Shown piece by piece: positions 1 through 8,549 of a stretch of 37,950 nt of DNA (position 1 is the first letter of the stretch; every line of letters starts with the position of its first letter). Source of the DNA: Gammaproteobacteria bacterium (GTDB lineage Bacteria > Pseudomonadota > Gammaproteobacteria > Pseudomonadales > Azotimanducaceae); contig JAFIFL010000010.1 of NCBI GenBank assembly GCA_020832055.1, positions 1 through 37,950 of the forward strand. Direction: 5' to 3'. The notes under the pieces are model-generated. The model was given only the letters and a program-made list of their open reading frames with translations, was not told the origin of the DNA and did not search any database. Both the position numbers and the translations under genes were made by a program.

Positions 1-19
1 CCTCCGATCAGCGCCTGGC

Positions 20-54
20 GATCGTTCCTCCGCTGCGCTGCGGAACTTCCCACA
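20..54 (-). repeat. REP-type palindromic repeat, copy 1
   Basis: On the minus strand this reads GTGGGAA, then arms GTTCC and GGAAC around a short GC-rich loop, then GATC. The 55 bases at 1-55 recur almost exactly at 142-196. It lies downstream of the hemY stop. The head, hairpin and GATC tail match the other repeats in this window. Confidence 0.7.
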
Positions 55-73
55 GAGTGGGCGCCGCCCCATT

Positions 74-110
74 GTGGGAAGGCCCTAATCCCGCAGGGAT
101 TGGGCCGATC
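74..110 (+). repeat. REP-type palindromic repeat, copy 2
   Basis: The sequence reads GTGGGAA, GGCCC, a bulged T, AATCCC, loop GCA, GGGATT, GGGCC, GATC. The arms pair perfectly apart from the bulge. It faces copy 3 (161-195), so GTGGGA heads form the outer ends of a 121-base inverted pair, as in BIME-like REP doublets. Confidence 0.75.
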
Positions 111-160
111 TCGAAACGCCATCCCGAAGCTGAAGCCTGTCCCTCCGATCAGCGCCTGGC

Positions 161-195
161 GATCGTTCCTCCGCTGCGCTGCGGAACTTCCCACA
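161..195 (-). repeat. REP-type palindromic repeat, copy 3
   Basis: This is a near-identical copy of repeat 1 within a 55-base direct repeat at a 141-base offset. It is the minus-strand partner of copy 2. It sits just downstream of the convergent end of hemY (stop at 230) and could protect or end that transcript. Confidence 0.7.
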
Positions 196-229
196 GTGGG
201 CGCGTCCCCACCATATGGCACTCTTCCTT

Positions 230-1480
230 TCAGTGTCCTTCCTGGGGCATCGGTTGCTCTGGCAGCGGCAGTTCAGGCAGCAGCGTGCGCATCTGACGGA
301 CGCTTTCGGCCAGATGGCGGGCGGCGGCACCGTGGTCGCCGAGGTGCAGCAGCAACCGGCCGAGTTCGGCTTCCGCCTCCATGGTCTTGTCCTGGGCCAC
401 GCTGGCTTCCAGGTACTCCCTGGCCTTCTCCCACTGGTGGTGGCGCATCGCGAGTCGACCGAGCGTGAGCAGAAGCGCCGGATTGTTGGGCCGCGCCGTG
501 AGCCAGGCTTCTGCTTCAGCCAGCTGGGCGGCGGGATCGCTGCCCTTCACCCAGCCGTACAGTTCGATCAGTTCATTGTCCCAGTTCGCCCGCAGTCCCT
601 CGCGCAGCAGTTGTTCCGCAGCGGGCTCTGCGCCCAGATCCCGCAGCTCTCTGACCTGGGTCTGCAACAGCAGGGGATCCTTGCGCAGCGGTTTGGGGAT
701 CCGATTCCAGGCCTGCTCCAGCGCCTGTTGACGACCTTCCCGGCCCGCATCGACCCGGGCCGCGCGGTGCAGTTCCGCACACCAGACCTGTCGCTCCAGG
801 GCGACGCTGTCCGCTTCGTCCATGACGCCTGATCGGCGCAGATCCGGCAGGATTCCGGCCAGGGACTGCCAGTCTTCGAGGGCCTCGTAGGTCACCCGCA
901 GCATGCGCAGCACGGCGGCGTTGCGCGGGGCCTCCTTGCGCAGCTTCAACAGGGTGGCCAGGGCCTGTTCCCACTGCTCGTCGTCGATTTCCAGCGCCGC
1001 CCGGGTGATGCCGACCGCCAACCCGGCCTTGGGTGAGCCGACCCGCGCCGCTTCGAGATACTCATCGCGACCGGCAGCGTCTCCCATGCTGTGGGCGGCC
1101 CGCGCCGCACCGAGCTGGTTCACCAGCGGCTCATCCATGTGGTTGGACGCCGCGTCAAGTTCCTTGCGGGCGCGGGGCCAGTCGCCTTCGATGAGCGCCA
1201 GAAGGCCGCGGGTGGTTTCCTCCCGGACCCGGCGCTCCTGACGTCGATGCCGCCAGGCCTGGATGCTGCCGCGGCTGCCCAGCAGCACTGCCAGGATCAC
1301 CGCCAGCATGCGCCAGAGCAGCCAGCCGAGCAGAAGCAGCAGCAGCGCGAACCAGAGGCTGGTTTCCAGTGAGGCATCGCCCCACACCATGAGGACGTAG
1401 CCCGGATCGCGCGCAATCATGGCTCCGGCCACGCCGGCAATCAGCAGAACGAGCAGCAGTTTGAGTACCGAGGACCTCAC
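230..1480 (-). CDS. hemY: HemY-like TPR membrane protein
   Basis: Inner-membrane protein of the HemY family, encoded with haem-pathway genes in proteobacteria. Its biochemical role is unsettled; E. coli work points to a regulatory effect on haem synthesis. The 416-residue product has two N-terminal membrane segments (about residues 4-23 and 42-70) with the DPGYVLM motif between them, typical of the family. A long helical tetratricopeptide-like C-terminal half follows. I choose the GTG start at 1480 because it overlaps the hemX stop (GTGA) and because family members start right before the first membrane helix. The track's ATG lies upstream inside hemX. It is the last gene of the hemC-hemD-hemX-hemY run, followed by REP repeats. 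Confidence 0.88.
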   Translation of the reverse strand: MRSSVLKLLLVLLIAGVAGAMIARDPGYVLMVWGDASLETSLWFALLLLLLGWLLWRMLAVILAVLLGSRGSIQAWRHRRQERRVREETTRGLLALIEGDWPRARKELDAASNHMDEPLVNQLGAARAAHSMGDAAGRDEYLEAARVGSPKAGLAVGITRAALEIDDEQWEQALATLLKLRKEAPRNAAVLRMLRVTYEALEDWQSLAGILPDLRRSGVMDEADSVALERQVWCAELHRAARVDAGREGRQQALEQAWNRIPKPLRKDPLLLQTQVRELRDLGAEPAAEQLLREGLRANWDNELIELYGWVKGSDPAAQLAEAEAWLTARPNNPALLLTLGRLAMRHHQWEKAREYLEASVAQDKTMEAEAELGRLLLHLGDHGAAARHLAESVRQMRTLLPELPLPEQPMPQEGH

Positions 1481-2712
1481 GGATTGGCTCCCATGGGCAC
1501 CCACGTGCGGACCGCATCCAGACGTCGCAGAGGCTCACTGATGTCAGGAGCGCTCACCCGGACGGGACGCTCCGCCAGCGCTTCGGCTTCATCGGCCAAG
1601 GCTGCAGCGTCGGGAAATTCGCGGATCCAGGCCGCGGCCCCGGTGAGGCTCCCAGCCCAGACATCCTGCTCGCCGCGCAACAGGGCGAGTTGGGCCTGGC
1701 TCAGGCGCAGCCGAATGTTGTGATGCCGCCAGAATGACGCATCCGGGGTCAGCAGGGCCCGAACCTGCTCGCCCCGATGGCGGCGGAAATCGAACAGTCC
1801 TCGCAGACGACGCTCCAGGGTCGCCAGCAGCCCGGAATCCTCGACCGAGGTCTCCTCTGCCATGTCGGGCTGCCTGAACTCCGGCCGGCTCATGGGCAGC
1901 GCGTCCACCGTCAGGGAGAGAGATTCGAGTTCCAGATAGAGCGCCACCCTGTCCACCGCAGGCTGCGCGGCCAGGGCAGCCTTGGCGTCCACCAGGGCCT
2001 CCCGCACTGGCACCAGGCTGTAATCTTCGATCTCGGACAGCACACCATCGGCAGCCGCGAGCAGATCATGGGCACCTCGCAGGTCCCGCTCCAGGCGGGC
2101 ACGCTGGTTGGCAATCCGCAGCAGATAGGCGGCCTCGGCAATGCGCCACTCCCGGGTGTCCGGCGGGCTGGCCTCCACCACCTGCCCCGCAAGGTCGCTG
2201 AAAGCCCGCCGCAGGCCCGCCACGGTGGCTTCGAGTTCCCGCTCCCGTTCCTGCAGCGACGCGGCCTGGGACTCCACATCATCGAGCAGCGTCGCCAGTT
2301 GCCGCTCGCTGCGATCGAGCCTTTGGCGCAGAGCCTGGACTCGTTCTTCAGCCCGATCATCCTGGTCGGAAACAGCCGACTCCAGCAGCGCTCGCTGAGC
2401 CTGCTCCAACTGAGCCAGCCGCTCGCGTTGCTCCCGGTCCAGGCTCGCGAGCTGGCCCTCCATCTCCTGGAGCAACCCGGCGCGGAGCCGACCCGTGTCG
2501 TCCTCGCCCTGCCATGCCAGCCACCAGGGCCAGCCCGCCAGCCCCAGAGCCGCCAGGGCCACGAGCAGAGCGAAGGCACCCAGACCCCGGCCACCGCGGC
2601 GCGGAGCATCGGGCTTGTCGCCCTTGCCGCCGCCCATGCTGATGGTTTCCGCCGGCGCTTTGGCTGGCGACTCCGGTTCGTCCTCGGAAGGTTGTTTCGG
2701 GGTATCACTCAA
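1477..2712 (-). CDS. hemX: HemX-like membrane/coiled-coil protein
   Basis: Member of the HemX family, often labelled uroporphyrinogen-III C-methyltransferase in databases. It has no visible SAM-methyltransferase motifs, so that label should not be taken as function. The 411-residue product has a disordered, acidic and Pro-rich N-terminus, one membrane helix at about residues 44-67, and a long Glu/Gln/Arg coiled coil at about 75-165. A helical C-terminal domain follows. The TTG start at 2712 overlaps the hemD stop (TTGA) and gives the usual LSDTPK-type beginning. The longer track ORF runs into hemD. Its end overlaps the hemY start by four bases, so the three genes are translationally coupled. 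Confidence 0.87.
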   Translation of the reverse strand: MSDTPKQPSEDEPESPAKAPAETISMGGGKGDKPDAPRRGGRGLGAFALLVALAALGLAGWPWWLAWQGEDDTGRLRAGLLQEMEGQLASLDREQRERLAQLEQAQRALLESAVSDQDDRAEERVQALRQRLDRSERQLATLLDDVESQAASLQERERELEATVAGLRRAFSDLAGQVVEASPPDTREWRIAEAAYLLRIANQRARLERDLRGAHDLLAAADGVLSEIEDYSLVPVREALVDAKAALAAQPAVDRVALYLELESLSLTVDALPMSRPEFRQPDMAEETSVEDSGLLATLERRLRGLFDFRRHRGEQVRALLTPDASFWRHHNIRLRLSQAQLALLRGEQDVWAGSLTGAAAWIREFPDAAALADEAEALAERPVRVSAPDISEPLRRLDAVRTWVPMGANP

Positions 2713-3446
2713 GGCGCATCTCCCATGCCCAGGGACGTGATCGCGGATACCGTCGCCATCGGGCCGGCTCCAGTGGCGCAGCATACTGCCTCGAATCCGG
2801 CCTGCCGCGCGGCTTGGGCCACCCGCTCGGATGGCACAATCAGGGGCGTCGCAGCAAGCGCGGCTCCGCCGCTTGCGAGCAGCGCCTGCAGCACCGCCAC
2901 ACTCGATACCACCAGGGCAGCGACTTCGTTCTGCTCAGGCAGCGTCACCGCCAATGGTACCCGCTCGTAAAGCTCGACGAACGTCACCCGCGCGCCCCGC
3001 TCGCGAAGGGCCTCCGCGAGCGTCTCCCGCCCGCCGTGACCACGCATGATCAGGACTTTTTCGCCCGCAACCTCGTTGAGGGGCGGCAGCGCCAGCAGGC
3101 CCTCACTGTGCTCGTCATCGGCAGCAGGCGCCAGCGCCTCGACGCCCCAGTCAGCGAGTACCTGTCGGGTCCGCTCACCCACGGCGACCCAGTGCACGGT
3201 GACGGGGAACTGCGGCCAGTAGCGATCGATGAGGGCCATGCCGAACTCGACGGCGGCCGGACTGACAAAGATCACCAGCCGGTTCTCCGCCAGGGCCTGA
3301 ATACTGGCCCGCATGGCCGGGGTTTCCGGCAGGGCCCGCCGGCCGAGAACCGGGAGCGCCTCAGCTTCGACGCCAGCGCCCTGCAGCGCGGCGACGGTTT
3401 CATCGGCGCCGGGCTGAGGCCGCAGAACGAGTACGCGCCGTTTCAT
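2709..3446 (-). CDS. hemD: Uroporphyrinogen-III synthase
   Basis: Cyclises hydroxymethylbilane to uroporphyrinogen III, the common precursor of haem, sirohaem and cobalamin. The 245-residue product matches the family length. It starts MKRRVLVLRPQ and shows the weakly conserved two-domain fold pattern, including a VSPAAVEFG segment and the C-terminal PLIVPSERVAQAAR segment. I use the ATG at 3446; the longer track ORF extends into the repeat array. It overlaps hemX at its 3' end and is separated from hemC by about 400 bases of REP repeats, which is unusual because the two genes are often adjacent or overlapping. Confidence 0.9.
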   Translation of the reverse strand: MKRRVLVLRPQPGADETVAALQGAGVEAEALPVLGRRALPETPAMRASIQALAENRLVIFVSPAAVEFGMALIDRYWPQFPVTVHWVAVGERTRQVLADWGVEALAPAADDEHSEGLLALPPLNEVAGEKVLIMRGHGGRETLAEALRERGARVTFVELYERVPLAVTLPEQNEVAALVVSSVAVLQALLASGGAALAATPLIVPSERVAQAARQAGFEAVCCATGAGPMATVSAITSLGMGDAP

Positions 3447-3487
3447 GAAACGCCAGCCACAGCTGGGACAACCCATGATCGAAGGTT

Positions 3488-3822
3488 GTGGGAAGCTGCC
3501 AACGCGCAGCGTTGCAGCGATCTGCGGAACGCATGGCCAGGGCGGCACGCGCTGCCTTCGATGAAGCGCAACGCCATCGGCCCATCCGGCTTTGCCGGAT
3601 AGGGCTCTCCCACAAGCAACAGTCCTGGGCCGAGGTTGTGGGAAGCTGCTAACGCGCAGCGTTGCAGCGATCTGTGAGGCGCATGGCCAGGGCGATACCC
3701 CCTGCCTTCGATGAAGCGCAACGCCATCGGCCCATCCGGCTTTGCCGGATAGGGCTCTCCCACAAGCAACAGTCCTGGGCCGAGGTTGTGGGAAGCTGCT
3801 AACGCGCAGCGTTGCAGCGATC
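3488..3822. repeat. Tandem 150-base array of paired REP elements
   Basis: The hemD-hemC gap (3447-3849, 403 bases) holds no gene. It contains two near-identical 126-base inverted-pair units (3488-3613 and 3638-3763) and the left half of a third (3788-3822), all at a 150-base period. Each unit begins on the plus strand with GTGGGAA, GCTGC, a bulge, AACGC, GCA, GCGTT, GCAGC, GATC. It ends on the minus strand with GTGGGAGA and a long ATCCGGC/GCCGGAT hairpin followed by CGAT. The arms differ from the copies near position 100, yet head, bulge, loop and tail positions are kept. The array lies inside the hem transcript. Confidence 0.85.
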
Positions 3823-3849
3823 TGCGGAGCGCTGGAGTCTCCACGCGTT

Positions 3850-4794
3850 TCATCGGCCTTCGGCCAGGCGGATGGCTTCCTCCAGCAGGGGGCCGGCGCC
3901 GGCAGTCAGCAGATCTTCCGCGACGGCGATGCCGAGCGCTTCGGGATCGCGACCGCGACCTTCGGCGCGCAGGACCTTGCGGCCGTCGAGACTGGCCACC
4001 AGCGCTATCAGGGACAGTTCGTCACCGGCCTCGGTGGCATGGGAAGCCAGCGGGACCGAGCAGTTGCCACCCAGATGCCGGCTGACCGAGCGTTCGGCGC
4101 GCACACAGCGGCTGGTCACTGCGTCGTCGAGCGCCGCCAGCCATTGCCGAACGTCGGCGTCGTCGCTGCGGCATTCGATGCCGACAGCACCCTGGCCTCC
4201 CGCCGGGACGAACTCCGGCGGCCCGAGGCGGGCGGTGATGCGCTCGGCGAGTCCCAAGCGTTCGAGGCCGGCGCTGGCCAGGACAATGGCGTCGAACTCG
4301 CCGGAATCGAGTTTGCCGAGGCGCGTCTCCACGTTGCCCCGAACCGGAGCGGTCGTCAGATCCGGTCGGGCCGCGAGAATCTGGGTGGCCCGCCGCAGGC
4401 TTGCCGTCCCGACGCGACCGCCGTCGGGCAGAGAGGCCAGATCCCGGGCGTCGAGATCACCGCGCACCACCAGCGCGTCGGTGGGATCACCTCGGGCACA
4501 GATCACCGCCAGCATGAGCCCTTCCGGAAAATTCACCGGCACGTCCTTCATGGAGTGCACGGCAATGTCCGCGCTGCCATCGTAGAGTGCGGCTTCGAGT
4601 TCCTTGACGAACCAGCCCTTGCCGCCGATCTCAGAAAGGGGCGCGGACAGGAAACGATCCCCCTGAGTGCTCATCTTCACCAGCTCGACCTCGATGCCGG
4701 GATGCTCCTGCTGCAGCTGATCACGTACCCACTGCGCCTGCCATACGGCGAGATTCGAGGCGCGCGTGGCGATGCGTATTCTGCGATCGGTCAT
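3850..4794 (-). CDS. hemC: Hydroxymethylbilane synthase (porphobilinogen deaminase)
   Basis: Polymerises four porphobilinogens into hydroxymethylbilane, the step before HemD, in the cytoplasm. The 314-residue product has the full family pattern: an N-terminal RIATRASNLAVWQA strand, KDVP near residue 85, and the arginine-rich substrate segment with SLRRATQ and RGNVETRL. PAGGQGAVGIECR is present, and GGNCSVP places the dipyrromethane-cofactor cysteine at residue 245. The start ATG at 4794 is the only sensible one. It follows algR by about 115 bases that hold a 13-base tandem repeat. The hemC-after-algR order is the same as in Pseudomonas. Confidence 0.96.
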   Translation of the reverse strand: MTDRRIRIATRASNLAVWQAQWVRDQLQQEHPGIEVELVKMSTQGDRFLSAPLSEIGGKGWFVKELEAALYDGSADIAVHSMKDVPVNFPEGLMLAVICARGDPTDALVVRGDLDARDLASLPDGGRVGTASLRRATQILAARPDLTTAPVRGNVETRLGKLDSGEFDAIVLASAGLERLGLAERITARLGPPEFVPAGGQGAVGIECRSDDADVRQWLAALDDAVTSRCVRAERSVSRHLGGNCSVPLASHATEAGDELSLIALVASLDGRKVLRAEGRGRDPEALGIAVAEDLLTAGAGPLLEEAIRLAEGR

Positions 4795-4858
4795 TCAAGA
4801 CTCCGTACTTCAGGCACCGCCGGGGTGCAATGGGTCGATATTTGCGGGGTGCAGGACT

Positions 4859-4923
4859 CTCAGCAACTGCTCACAGCAACTGCCCACAGCGATTGCCCAC
4901 AGCGATTGCTCACAACGATTGAA
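4859..4923. repeat. 13-base tandem repeat, about five units
   Basis: Units resemble CACAGCGATTGCC. The clear ones are 4872-4884, 4885-4897 and 4898-4910, with degenerate units on both sides. The array covers the algR-hemC spacer and the last few codons of algR. Its effect is unknown. Confidence 0.8.
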
Positions 4924-5659
4924 TGAAACGCCGCAATCCCGCCACGTGCCTGCGGGACACGTCCAGGCTTTCCTCGATGCCGCGCATGCGGACGCGATAA
5001 TGGCCCTGGGCATCCCGCTCGAGACTCTCCAGAAACCGCAGCGCCACCAAGGCGTTGCGGTGGATGCGGACGAAGCGGTCACCGAATTCCGTCTCCAGCT
5101 GTCGCAGTGGGTCGTCGATCAACAGTTCGCCCTCGGGCCAGCGTACCGTGACGTACTTCTGATCGGCCTGGAAGTAGCGGATTTCGTCTACCGGAACCAG
5201 CTCGATCCCGCGCCGGGTGCGGGCCGAGATGTGACTGCGCTGGCTGTTCTGGAGGTCGCCATCCTCCAGCAGCGCCGCCAGCTGCGCCCGATTGGCCCGG
5301 GAAGCCCTGGCGAGGGCATCTTCGAGGTCGTGTTCGCGCACCGGCTTGAGCAGATAGCCCACGGCCTGGGCGTCGAACGCGGCGATGGCATGTTCCTCGT
5401 ACGCCGTGCAGAAGATCACGGCCGGCGGGGTCTCCATCCGGGCGATGTGCCGCGCCGCCTCGAGACCGTCCATGCCCGGCATGCGGATGTCGAGCAGGAC
5501 GATGTCCGGCAGCAGGCTCTGGCACTGGCGCACGGCCTCGAGACCATTGCTCGCCTGACCCACCACCTCGACCCCACCCTGACGTCCCGCGAGGCGATCG
5601 AGGATGCGCAGCAGCCGGTCCCGGGCCAGATCCTCATCATCGACCACGAGGATGTTCAT
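4910..5659 (-). CDS. algR: LytTR response regulator, AlgR type
   Basis: DNA-binding response regulator. In Pseudomonas the homologue controls alginate, twitching motility and other traits; the targets here are unknown. The 249-residue product has a receiver domain (about 1-120) with the acidic pair in VVDDED, phospho-acceptor Asp57 in LLDIRMPG, and Lys105 in LLKP. A C-terminal LytTR domain (about 145-249) carries VDEIRYFQADQKYV and FVRIHRNALV. Its ATG overlaps the algZ stop by four bases, so the kinase and regulator are coupled. It lies directly upstream of hemC, matching the Pseudomonas algZ-algR-hemC order. The assignment to AlgR rests on domain type plus context. Confidence 0.9.
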   Translation of the reverse strand: MNILVVDDEDLARDRLLRILDRLAGRQGGVEVVGQASNGLEAVRQCQSLLPDIVLLDIRMPGMDGLEAARHIARMETPPAVIFCTAYEEHAIAAFDAQAVGYLLKPVREHDLEDALARASRANRAQLAALLEDGDLQNSQRSHISARTRRGIELVPVDEIRYFQADQKYVTVRWPEGELLIDDPLRQLETEFGDRFVRIHRNALVALRFLESLERDAQGHYRVRMRGIEESLDVSRRHVAGLRRFIQSL

Positions 5660-6780
5660 CCCTGCCTCCCCTTTTCAGCGGCCATCGCTCCTTCGCGGCG
5701 CGAACCCTCCTCGTCGAGAGGATAACTCAGGCGAATCCGGAATCTCCCGCCGTCTTCGCCCGACTCGAACACCGCCTGCTCGCCGTACAGCACCGCCAGC
5801 CGGGAACGGATATTGGCCAGCGCCATGCGGTTGCCCTGGGCGTGCCGCTGGGCCATGCCCGCCGGCGGCAGCGGGTTGTCGATCTCGATGGCCACCCTTC
5901 CGGGCTCCATGCGCACAGCAACGTTGACCACACCCCCCTCCGGCATGGGCTGGATGCCATGGTAGATGGCGTTCTCCAGCAGCGGCTGCAGCGTGAGCAG
6001 CGGTATGCGCACATCATGGGGGATGACGTCCATGTGCCATTCCACCGTCAGGCGCTGGCCGAGGCGGAGCTGCTCGATGCGCACATAGCGCTCGCAGAGA
6101 TCGAGCTCCTGCTGCAGGGAAACCTGGTTGCCGGCCTCGTTCAGCGAAGCCCGGAACAGCTCCGAGAGGTCCTCCACCACGCGCTCAGCCGTGCGCGGGT
6201 CGGTTTCGATGAGGCTGGCGATGATGTTCATGCTGTTGAAGAGGAAATGGGGGCGGATTCGCGACTGCAGGGCCTGCAGCCGCAGCCGCAGCTCAGACTG
6301 TTCACGACCGCGCAACTGCTGCTGGACGACCAGATAGCGCAGCAGCATGCCCGCGAGAATCGCCCCCACCAGGGTGGTGCGCAGCACCAGGGACCAGTCG
6401 GGCGTGGTCGCAGGCAACAGCGTGGTGCCCGAGAGCCCCTGTATCCAGCTCCCGAATCGACCCGCCAGGGTGAGTTCGGCCAGCACGGAGAACACGGCCA
6501 CCACGCTGACCAGCAGCAGCCAGGCCAAAAGCCCGCCCGCCGCTGGCGGCAGCCGCATCAGGCTGGGGCGGGCCCAGCACAGCGTTCCCGCGCCCACCAG
6601 CGACACCCACTGCACGAACAGGGACAGGATGGCAAAATGGGTCCAGGTGAGAACGCCTGAGAGCAGGACGAAAACGACAGCCAGCAGCTGAGCACTGATG
6701 ACCACGGCGGCGAGGGCATTGACCGAGCAGAGATCCGGGATATCGAACTGCTGGCCTGCCGCGCTCTCCGATGCCGCCAT
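5656..6780 (-). CDS. algZ: Sensor histidine kinase of the AlgZ/FimS (LytS-like) family
   Basis: Membrane sensor paired with AlgR. The 374-residue product has about four membrane helices (roughly residues 22-44, 48-70, 81-105 and 130-151). A His_kinase domain follows with RPHFLFNS, where His178 is the likely phosphorylation site. The ATP-binding part has an N-box [12 protein letters not shown] near residue 270 and a short C-terminal glycine region GEDGG. This compact kinase type lacks the usual dimerisation box. I choose the ATG at 6780, preceded by GGGAAGGG; the longer track ORF runs back through argH. It is divergent from argH with a 111-base shared gap. Confidence 0.9.
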   Translation of the reverse strand: MAASESAAGQQFDIPDLCSVNALAAVVISAQLLAVVFVLLSGVLTWTHFAILSLFVQWVSLVGAGTLCWARPSLMRLPPAAGGLLAWLLLVSVVAVFSVLAELTLAGRFGSWIQGLSGTTLLPATTPDWSLVLRTTLVGAILAGMLLRYLVVQQQLRGREQSELRLRLQALQSRIRPHFLFNSMNIIASLIETDPRTAERVVEDLSELFRASLNEAGNQVSLQQELDLCERYVRIEQLRLGQRLTVEWHMDVIPHDVRIPLLTLQPLLENAIYHGIQPMPEGGVVNVAVRMEPGRVAIEIDNPLPPAGMAQRHAQGNRMALANIRSRLAVLYGEQAVFESGEDGGRFRIRLSYPLDEEGSRREGAMAAEKGRQG

Positions 6781-6821
6781 ACCCTTCCCACTGACCGAGA
6801 GGCCGGGATCCCCCGACGCTC

Positions 6822-6830
6822 TGGTATGAT
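6822..6830 (+). promoter_or_regulatory. Putative extended -10 promoter for argH
   Basis: TGGTATGAT is a TG-n extended -10 hexamer about 60 bases before the argH ATG. The -35 region is weak, as expected of extended -10 promoters. It lies in the argH-algZ divergent gap. Confidence 0.45.
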
Positions 6831-6891
6831 CCGCCCCCCGAATCCGACCCCTGCCGCCTTGGCGCCAGGCACGCCAACATCCGAGGTCAGC

Positions 6892-8286
6892 ATGAGCGAT
6901 GTGCAGTCGAAACTCTGGGGCGGCCGCTTCCAGGAGCCCACCGACGCGTTCGTCGAGCGCTTCACCGCATCGGTGACCTTCGACCGCAGGCTCTACCGGC
7001 AGGACATCGCCGGCTCGGTCGCGCACGCCACCATGTTATGCAAAGTGGGCGTGCTCAGCCAGGGCGAGCGGGACGCCATCGTCGACGGCTTGGGCCAGGT
7101 GCGTGAAGAGATCGAGAACGGCGACTTCGACTGGTCCGTCAGCCGCGAAGATGTGCACATGAACATCGAGGCGCGACTCACCGAGATCATCGGCGTCACC
7201 GGCAAGAAGCTCCACACCGGCCGCTCACGCAATGACCAGGTGGCCACCGACATCCGCCTGTGGCTGCGTGACGAGATCGACGGCCTCGATGCGGAACTGC
7301 AGCGCCTCGCCGAGGGCCTGCTCACCCAGGCCGAAGCCCATGCCGACACCATCATGCCGGGCTTCACCCACCTGCAGACCGCCCAGCCGGTCACCTTCGG
7401 TCATCATCTGCTGGCCTATTTCGAGATGCTGCTGCGCGACCGGGAACGACTCGCGGACTGCCGGCGGCGGGTCAACGTACTGCCGCTGGGTGCAGCGGCC
7501 CTGGCAGGCACCACGTTTCCGCTGGATCGGCACTTCACCGCCGAGCTGCTCGGCTTCGATGCGGTGGCGGAGAACTCGCTGGATGCCGTCAGCGACCGGG
7601 ACTTCGCCATCGAACTGGCCGCCTGGGCCAGCCTGACCATGATCCACCTCTCCCGGCTGTCCGAGGAACTCGTGCTCTGGTCGTCGGCCCAGTTCGGTTT
7701 CATCGATCTGCCGGATCGCTTCTGCACCGGCTCCTCGATCATGCCGCAGAAGAAGAATCCCGACGTTCCCGAGCTCGTGCGCGGCAAGTCCGGTCGAGTG
7801 GTGGGGCATCTCAACAGCCTGCTGATGCTGATGAAGTCCCAGCCGCTGGCGTACAACAAGGACAACCAGGAGGACAAGGAGCCCCTGTTCGATCTGGTGG
7901 ACACCCTGCGCGACTGCCTGAAGGCCTATGCCGACATGATGCCCGCCCTGGTGGCCAACAAGGACGTCATGCGCGCCGCCGCCATCCGCGGCTACGCCAC
8001 GGCCACCGATCTCGCCGACTACCTGGTGCGCCGCGAACTGCCGTTCCGGGACGCCCATGAAGCCGTCGGTCAGGCGGTGGCCCATGCCGTGGCCGCAGGC
8101 TGCGATCTCGCGGAGCTGTCCCTGGCAACCCTGCAGGGCTTCTCGCCGGTGATCGAAGCCGACGTTTTCGACGTCCTGACGCCGGAAGGCTCGGTGGCGG
8201 CCCGGGATCACTTCGGCGGGACCGCGCCAGCCCAGGTTCGTGCCGCCGTCGTCCGCGGCCGGCAGCGCCTGAACGCGGGCGGCTGA
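6892..8286 (+). CDS. argH: Argininosuccinate lyase
   Basis: Cleaves argininosuccinate to arginine and fumarate, the last step of arginine synthesis. The 464-residue product is the usual length. It begins KLWGGRF, has the [13 protein letters not shown] substrate segment, the TRAALE-superfamily [11 protein letters not shown] motif, and the signature [12 protein letters not shown] with its catalytic serine loop. I use the ATG at 6892 with GAGGTCAG just upstream; the track start at 6826 lies inside the promoter. It is the first gene of a plus-strand run reaching lptM and lysA. Confidence 0.97.
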   Translation: MSDVQSKLWGGRFQEPTDAFVERFTASVTFDRRLYRQDIAGSVAHATMLCKVGVLSQGERDAIVDGLGQVREEIENGDFDWSVSREDVHMNIEARLTEIIGVTGKKLHTGRSRNDQVATDIRLWLRDEIDGLDAELQRLAEGLLTQAEAHADTIMPGFTHLQTAQPVTFGHHLLAYFEMLLRDRERLADCRRRVNVLPLGAAALAGTTFPLDRHFTAELLGFDAVAENSLDAVSDRDFAIELAAWASLTMIHLSRLSEELVLWSSAQFGFIDLPDRFCTGSSIMPQKKNPDVPELVRGKSGRVVGHLNSLLMLMKSQPLAYNKDNQEDKEPLFDLVDTLRDCLKAYADMMPALVANKDVMRAAAIRGYATATDLADYLVRRELPFRDAHEAVGQAVAHAVAAGCDLAELSLATLQGFSPVIEADVFDVLTPEGSVAARDHFGGTAPAQVRAAVVRGRQRLNAGG

Positions 8287-8361
8287 CCGGCTCCCCGTGT
8301 TATTCTTGCCCCCTGCAAGGTTCCGAAAGCCACGTTTCCGCAAGCCACGAGGAGCGACCCC

Positions 8362-8547
8362 ATGCCGTTAGCCGCCCGCTTTCTGGTCCTGACCCTGGCC
8401 CTGATGGCGGCGACCTGCGGCCAGAAAGGCCCGCTGACGCCGCCGGATCGAAGCGGCCTCACCGCTGAGGCGGCTGCCGAGGACGTGGCGTCCGCAAGGG
8501 TCCAGCGGGCTGACACCCCGTTGATCGAGGCTGCGCGCAGCGCCTGA
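8362..8547 (+). CDS. lptM: Small LptM (YifL-like) lipoprotein
   Basis: A 61-residue predicted outer-membrane lipoprotein. An N-terminal hydrophobic signal is followed by a lipobox-like AATC and the hallmark CGQKGPLTPP of the LptM/YifL family. In E. coli LptM associates with the LptDE lipopolysaccharide translocon and helps its oxidative maturation; the same role here is inferred. The Thr before the Cys is less usual than Gly or Ala at that lipobox position. GAGGAG lies ahead of the ATG. It is followed two bases later by lysA, and the lptM-lysA-dapF order is familiar from Pseudomonas. Confidence 0.85.
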   Translation: MPLAARFLVLTLALMAATCGQKGPLTPPDRSGLTAEAAAEDVASARVQRADTPLIEAARSA

Positions 8548-8549
8548 TC

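Noticed and set aside
1477-2712. HemX as a true uroporphyrinogen-III methyltransferase
   Set aside because: The product lacks the SAM-binding motifs of that enzyme and is a membrane/coiled-coil protein; the label is a historical carry-over.
4872-4920. The 13-base repeats as DnaA boxes or a replication origin
   Set aside because: TTGCCCACA differs from TTWTNCACA at two positions, and no AT-rich unwinding region or dnaA is nearby.
3742-4926. 394-codon plus-strand ORF over hemC
   Set aside because: Antisense to a clear hemC and crosses the repeats; no recognisable domain.
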